A DNA stretch of 8,739 nucleotides from JBDHDH01 sp039591615 (GTDB lineage: Bacteria; Gemmatimonadota; Gemmatimonadetes; Gemmatimonadales; GWC2-71-9), in assembly GCA_039591615.1 (NCBI GenBank), contig JBDHDH010000140.1:1-8739 (forward strand), in the 5' to 3' direction. The notes beneath the pieces were generated by a model, which was given only the letters and a program-made list of their open reading frames with translations, was not told the origin of the DNA and did not search any database. Positions 6,401-8,739 of the stretch are shown here, in pieces. The number at the start of each line of letters is the position of its first letter. The stretch's first letter is position 1. A program made the position numbers and the translations under genes.

Positions 6401-8152
6401 CTAGGACTTGAGCGCGGTCAAATCCGCTGCGAGCTTCCGGGCTACCTCCGCCCAGTCGTAGCGTGCTATCACGGAACGGTGCAGCGTCTCAGCATGGATG
6501 GATCGCAGCGCCAAGGCGTCTTTGGTTTTCGCGACGATGTCGAAAATGGTCTTGCGTGGATCCGGGCTCAACTTCATGAGCGCTGCCTCTCTTGCCGGGA
6601 GATCGCTGGCCACGGAATCGATGCTCGCGGCCATGCCGCCAAAGTACGTGCCCAGTGGGAACACGCCTGAGGCCATGGCCTCGAGGAAAACAAGGGGCCC
6701 CGCCTCCGCCACGATAGACGGAATGATCGCCACGTCCGAGCAGGGCATGAGGTATTTGAGTTCCGCGTGGGTGAGATATCCGGTGAAGAGCACGCGCTCC
6801 GGCCGCATGAGCTCCTGCGCGGTCTTGAAATAATTGTCGAGTTCGCCGCGCGCCTCCAGCGCTTCGAAGTAGAGACGAATCTCTTCGAACGGCGTGGCCT
6901 GTCCGTCTTCGAGCGCGCTGCCCCAAAGGACGATGTTTCTGGCGAGTGCGCGATTGCCATGCGCCAGTGCCCAAATGAACGCCTCCAAGACTTCCCTCAG
7001 CGGTCCGTGACCGACGAGTATGAGACGCGCGCGGTCACACGACGCGAAGATTTGTGGGAGCGCCGCGACGATGTTCTGCGGACCCTTGCTGGCAATGAGC
7101 CGCCCGACGAACAGCAACAGCTCGTCGTGGCACCAGTCGCCGGTCGCGAGCTTTGCCTCGACGCTGACATCGGGCCGTTTCTCTTCGTACCCTCTCACCG
7201 CTGCCAAGGTATCCTGCAATGATTCATACCCGATATCGGGGTAAAGCCGCTCGTGGAGCCATCGTTCTGCTTCCGGTCGCTTGCCTCGCCTCACGTGTTT
7301 CAGGACGGCCGTGAGCGTCGCGATCCGTTCGGCGCGATCACTGCGGTCAACCACTGCGAACGCTTCGGTGTCCACCCCGAGGTTGAGGTCGGAGATTTTG
7401 GACTCGATCTTGATTTGGTCGGGAAAGACGTCAATGATCCGCCGGCGCATCTCTGGGCCGATCGCGAATATGCGCCCCGCTCGACTGAACGCGCCGGCTG
7501 CCAGGGTGTGAAGGCGATGGTCCTTCTTGACCGCAAACTCGATCGCGCTGCCATGGGGCATGATCGCGAAGGGGATACCCGTCGCCGCACTCACGCGTTC
7601 GGCGACGACCGACATGAGTACCGCGTGGTTGGCGTGCAGTGTTTCGACGCCGTGCTCCCGCACAACGCGTTCGGCGACGGCGACATTGCGGGCCAAATAG
7701 GCCTCGATCGCTTCATCCGACAGCTCGACCATTGGGACCGCTTGTGCGAATTCCTCGTATCGGTCACGGACATACACGGGCAGGGTGTCGCCAAGCCGCG
7801 GTTTGTGCATCATGCAACGCGCGGCATAGGGCGTACCCCGGTCGAACAACGTCGTCACGGAGCCATCGTTGTCGTACACGTAGGCCGCCGCGATGAAGTC
7901 ATAGATGTCCGGATGGAGCTCTTGGCACACGAGGTGGACGGTTTGTCCTTCGCGGCACAACGCGCGCACGATCGCACGGGTCCAGAGGTTGCTACCGGAA
8001 CCCTCGAGCAGATAGCCGTGCAGGATACAAATCAAGCGGTCCCCAGCCTCACGTGAGCCCGAGAGGACCCGGCGGCGTGCTGAGGTAAACCGCCCGGAGC
8101 GCGGCGGGTCAGCACGGGTGCACGGGCGGAGTGGTTCTCTTGCACGCCACAT
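6401..8152 (-). CDS. GT4-family glycosyltransferase, enlarged, start uncertain
   Basis: This 583-residue protein is a cytoplasmic, GT-B-fold retaining glycosyltransferase that should move a sugar from a nucleotide donor to an unknown acceptor. The N-terminal domain begins with ICILHGYLLEGSGSNLW (41-57), whose glycine-rich loop is typical, followed by HANHAVLMS (173-181) and MPHGSAIEF (198-206). The donor domain has LLLFVGRLIASKG (345-357; R351 and K356 probably bind phosphate), VGHGPLREVLE (380-390), and the EX7E motif E483/E491. Two stretches are longer than usual: about 265-340 between the domains and about 391-450 before VLFTGYL. The ATG at 8152 gives 39 Arg/Pro-rich residues before the first strand and has no clear ribosome binding site. 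TTG at 8033-8035, with GGGGA four bases upstream, would give 544 residues starting right at the fold and is a serious alternative. The gene lies downstream of the glycoamylase-like gene, probably in one operon. Confidence 0.88.
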   Translation of the reverse strand: MWRAREPLRPCTRADPPRSGRFTSARRRVLSGSREAGDRLICILHGYLLEGSGSNLWTRAIVRALCREGQTVHLVCQELHPDIYDFIAAAYVYDNDGSVTTLFDRGTPYAARCMMHKPRLGDTLPVYVRDRYEEFAQAVPMVELSDEAIEAYLARNVAVAERVVREHGVETLHANHAVLMSVVAERVSAATGIPFAIMPHGSAIEFAVKKDHRLHTLAAGAFSRAGRIFAIGPEMRRRIIDVFPDQIKIESKISDLNLGVDTEAFAVVDRSDRAERIATLTAVLKHVRRGKRPEAERWLHERLYPDIGYESLQDTLAAVRGYEEKRPDVSVEAKLATGDWCHDELLLFVGRLIASKGPQNIVAALPQIFASCDRARLILVGHGPLREVLEAFIWALAHGNRALARNIVLWGSALEDGQATPFEEIRLYFEALEARGELDNYFKTAQELMRPERVLFTGYLTHAELKYLMPCSDVAIIPSIVAEAGPLVFLEAMASGVFPLGTYFGGMAASIDSVASDLPAREAALMKLSPDPRKTIFDIVAKTKDALALRSIHAETLHRSVIARYDWAEVARKLAADLTALKS

Positions 8153-8167
8153 CTAGGGCCATGTCAC

Positions 8168-8739
8168 TCACCGAACTCGAGCGAGCCAGGCCTCGAGGTC
8201 GTTGTGTTCCACGAGAAAGGAACTTCCCAGCATGTGGGTGGCGAGGCCGAGCATCATCGAAGAATAGTCGATCCCCTGGATTTCTTGTGGAACCCATGAG
8301 GGATCCGACACGCTGTATCGCCACAAGAGAGTCCCGGCCACACCGTTAATCGAACGAACCGCTCGATTCATCGTCGCGCGATGCCTTCTGATGTCGCTCA
8401 TGGCGTTCGAATCGACCGGAAGGAATCCCGCGATGATGTGTGGCGAGACGACGTGGTCCGGGTTGTCGTTGATGGCGTCGGCGTGATAGTCGACTGAACG
8501 TGCGCTGCCCGCTCCGAGGCCCCACTCGTGATCCAATGCCTCAGTCGACTGCCGCCACCACGCACGGTCCGCACGTTGGGCGTTTTGCAAGAAGGCACGG
8601 TATTGGTCACTCGTCGTGAATGCATGACACAGGTAGTACGCAAACTGAGTAACATAGCTGGAAAGGAACGCGCCCGGCCGATCGGTGAGCAGGGCATGTC
8701 CCGCAAAGCTGGAAGTCGGCAGACTGTCAGCGCTCGCAT
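8168..8739 (-). CDS. Glycoamylase-like (PF10091-type) protein, C-terminal part; 5' end outside window
   Basis: The minus-strand frame is open from the right edge (first full codon at 8735-8737) to a TGA at 8168-8170, giving the last 189 residues of a longer protein. A TTG at 8588-8590 is internal, since the frame continues upstream with similar sequence. The pattern fits the (alpha/alpha)6-barrel glycoamylase domain: SYVTQFAYYLCHAF (27-40) resembles the family's THQ-containing helix, then AFLQNAQRADRAWW (48-61), EWGLGAG (71-77) in place of the usual WGLTA, VVSPHIIAGFLP (96-107) like TVSP/TIAP-x-A, LLWRYSVSD (137-145), and EIQGIDYSSMMLGLATH (152-168) like IGIDQGP. This group includes endo-beta-1,2-glucanases (GH144) and a domain of cyclic glucan synthases, so action on beta-glucans is possible but not shown. 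The catalytic region and any signal peptide lie outside. The glycosyltransferase gene follows at most 15 bases downstream if its ATG is used. Confidence 0.65.
   Translation of the reverse strand, partial: ASADSLPTSSFAGHALLTDRPGAFLSSYVTQFAYYLCHAFTTSDQYRAFLQNAQRADRAWWRQSTEALDHEWGLGAGSARSVDYHADAINDNPDHVVSPHIIAGFLPVDSNAMSDIRRHRATMNRAVRSINGVAGTLLWRYSVSDPSWVPQEIQGIDYSSMMLGLATHMLGSSFLVEHNDLEAWLARVR

Noticed and set aside
7253..8056. Plus-strand open frame of 267 codons
   Set aside because: Antisense to the glycosyltransferase, whose motifs (HGYLLEGSGS, MPHGS) confirm the minus strand as coding.
8398..8739. Minus-strand open frame starting with ATG at the right edge
   Set aside because: It overlaps the glycoamylase-like frame in another phase and is Arg/Ser/Thr-rich without motifs; the other frame carries the conserved pattern and is open to the edge.
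1..8739. CRISPR arrays, insertion sequences, tRNA or rRNA genes, phage or defence genes
   Set aside because: Looked for on both strands; no regularly spaced repeats, transposase motifs, terminal inverted repeats or RNA-gene signatures were seen.

Overview
The window is GC-rich bacterial DNA, tightly packed with genes. It looks like an accessory glycan-metabolism region from a soil or environmental bacterium. Three things point towards Gemmatimonadota, or less likely Acidobacteriota: a secreted protein with repeated Ig-like (BIG2-type) domains, a degraded PD40/TolB-type beta-propeller gene, and an uncharacterised radical SAM protein with a cobalamin-binding-like N-terminus. This assignment is inferred from gene content; there is no rRNA or marker gene in the window.

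Layout, left to right. (1) The 3' end of a plus-strand gene for an Ig-like-domain surface or secreted protein (1-498). (2) A 141-base gap with a perfect palindrome but no recognisable gene. (3) A 519-residue radical SAM protein (640-2199). (4) A 129-base gap with a small hairpin and a weak possible promoter. (5) A secreted GH3 beta-glucosidase-like enzyme (2329-4530), followed after 56 bases by a secreted GH29 alpha-L-fucosidase (4587-5894). These two probably form one transcript and act outside the cytoplasm on fucosylated, beta-linked glycans. (6) A 506-base stretch without an intact gene. Most of it is a minus-strand pseudogene, the C-terminal remnant of a PD40-type beta-propeller with two in-frame stop codons. 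(7) On the minus strand, a large GT4-family glycosyltransferase (6401-8152). Its start is uncertain and it carries two long insertions. (8) Just upstream of it on the same strand, the C-terminal 189 residues of a glycoamylase-like (PF10091-type) protein that runs off the right edge.

The plus-strand glycosidase pair and the minus-strand glycosyltransferase/glycoamylase pair converge on the pseudogene. The window therefore looks like two separate carbohydrate modules meeting at a decayed gene. No transporter, regulator, mobile element, CRISPR array, tRNA or rRNA is visible. I found no clear new multi-gene system. The most interesting items are the uncharacterised radical SAM protein, the clearly readable pseudogene, and the enlarged GT4 enzyme next to a glycoamylase-like protein.
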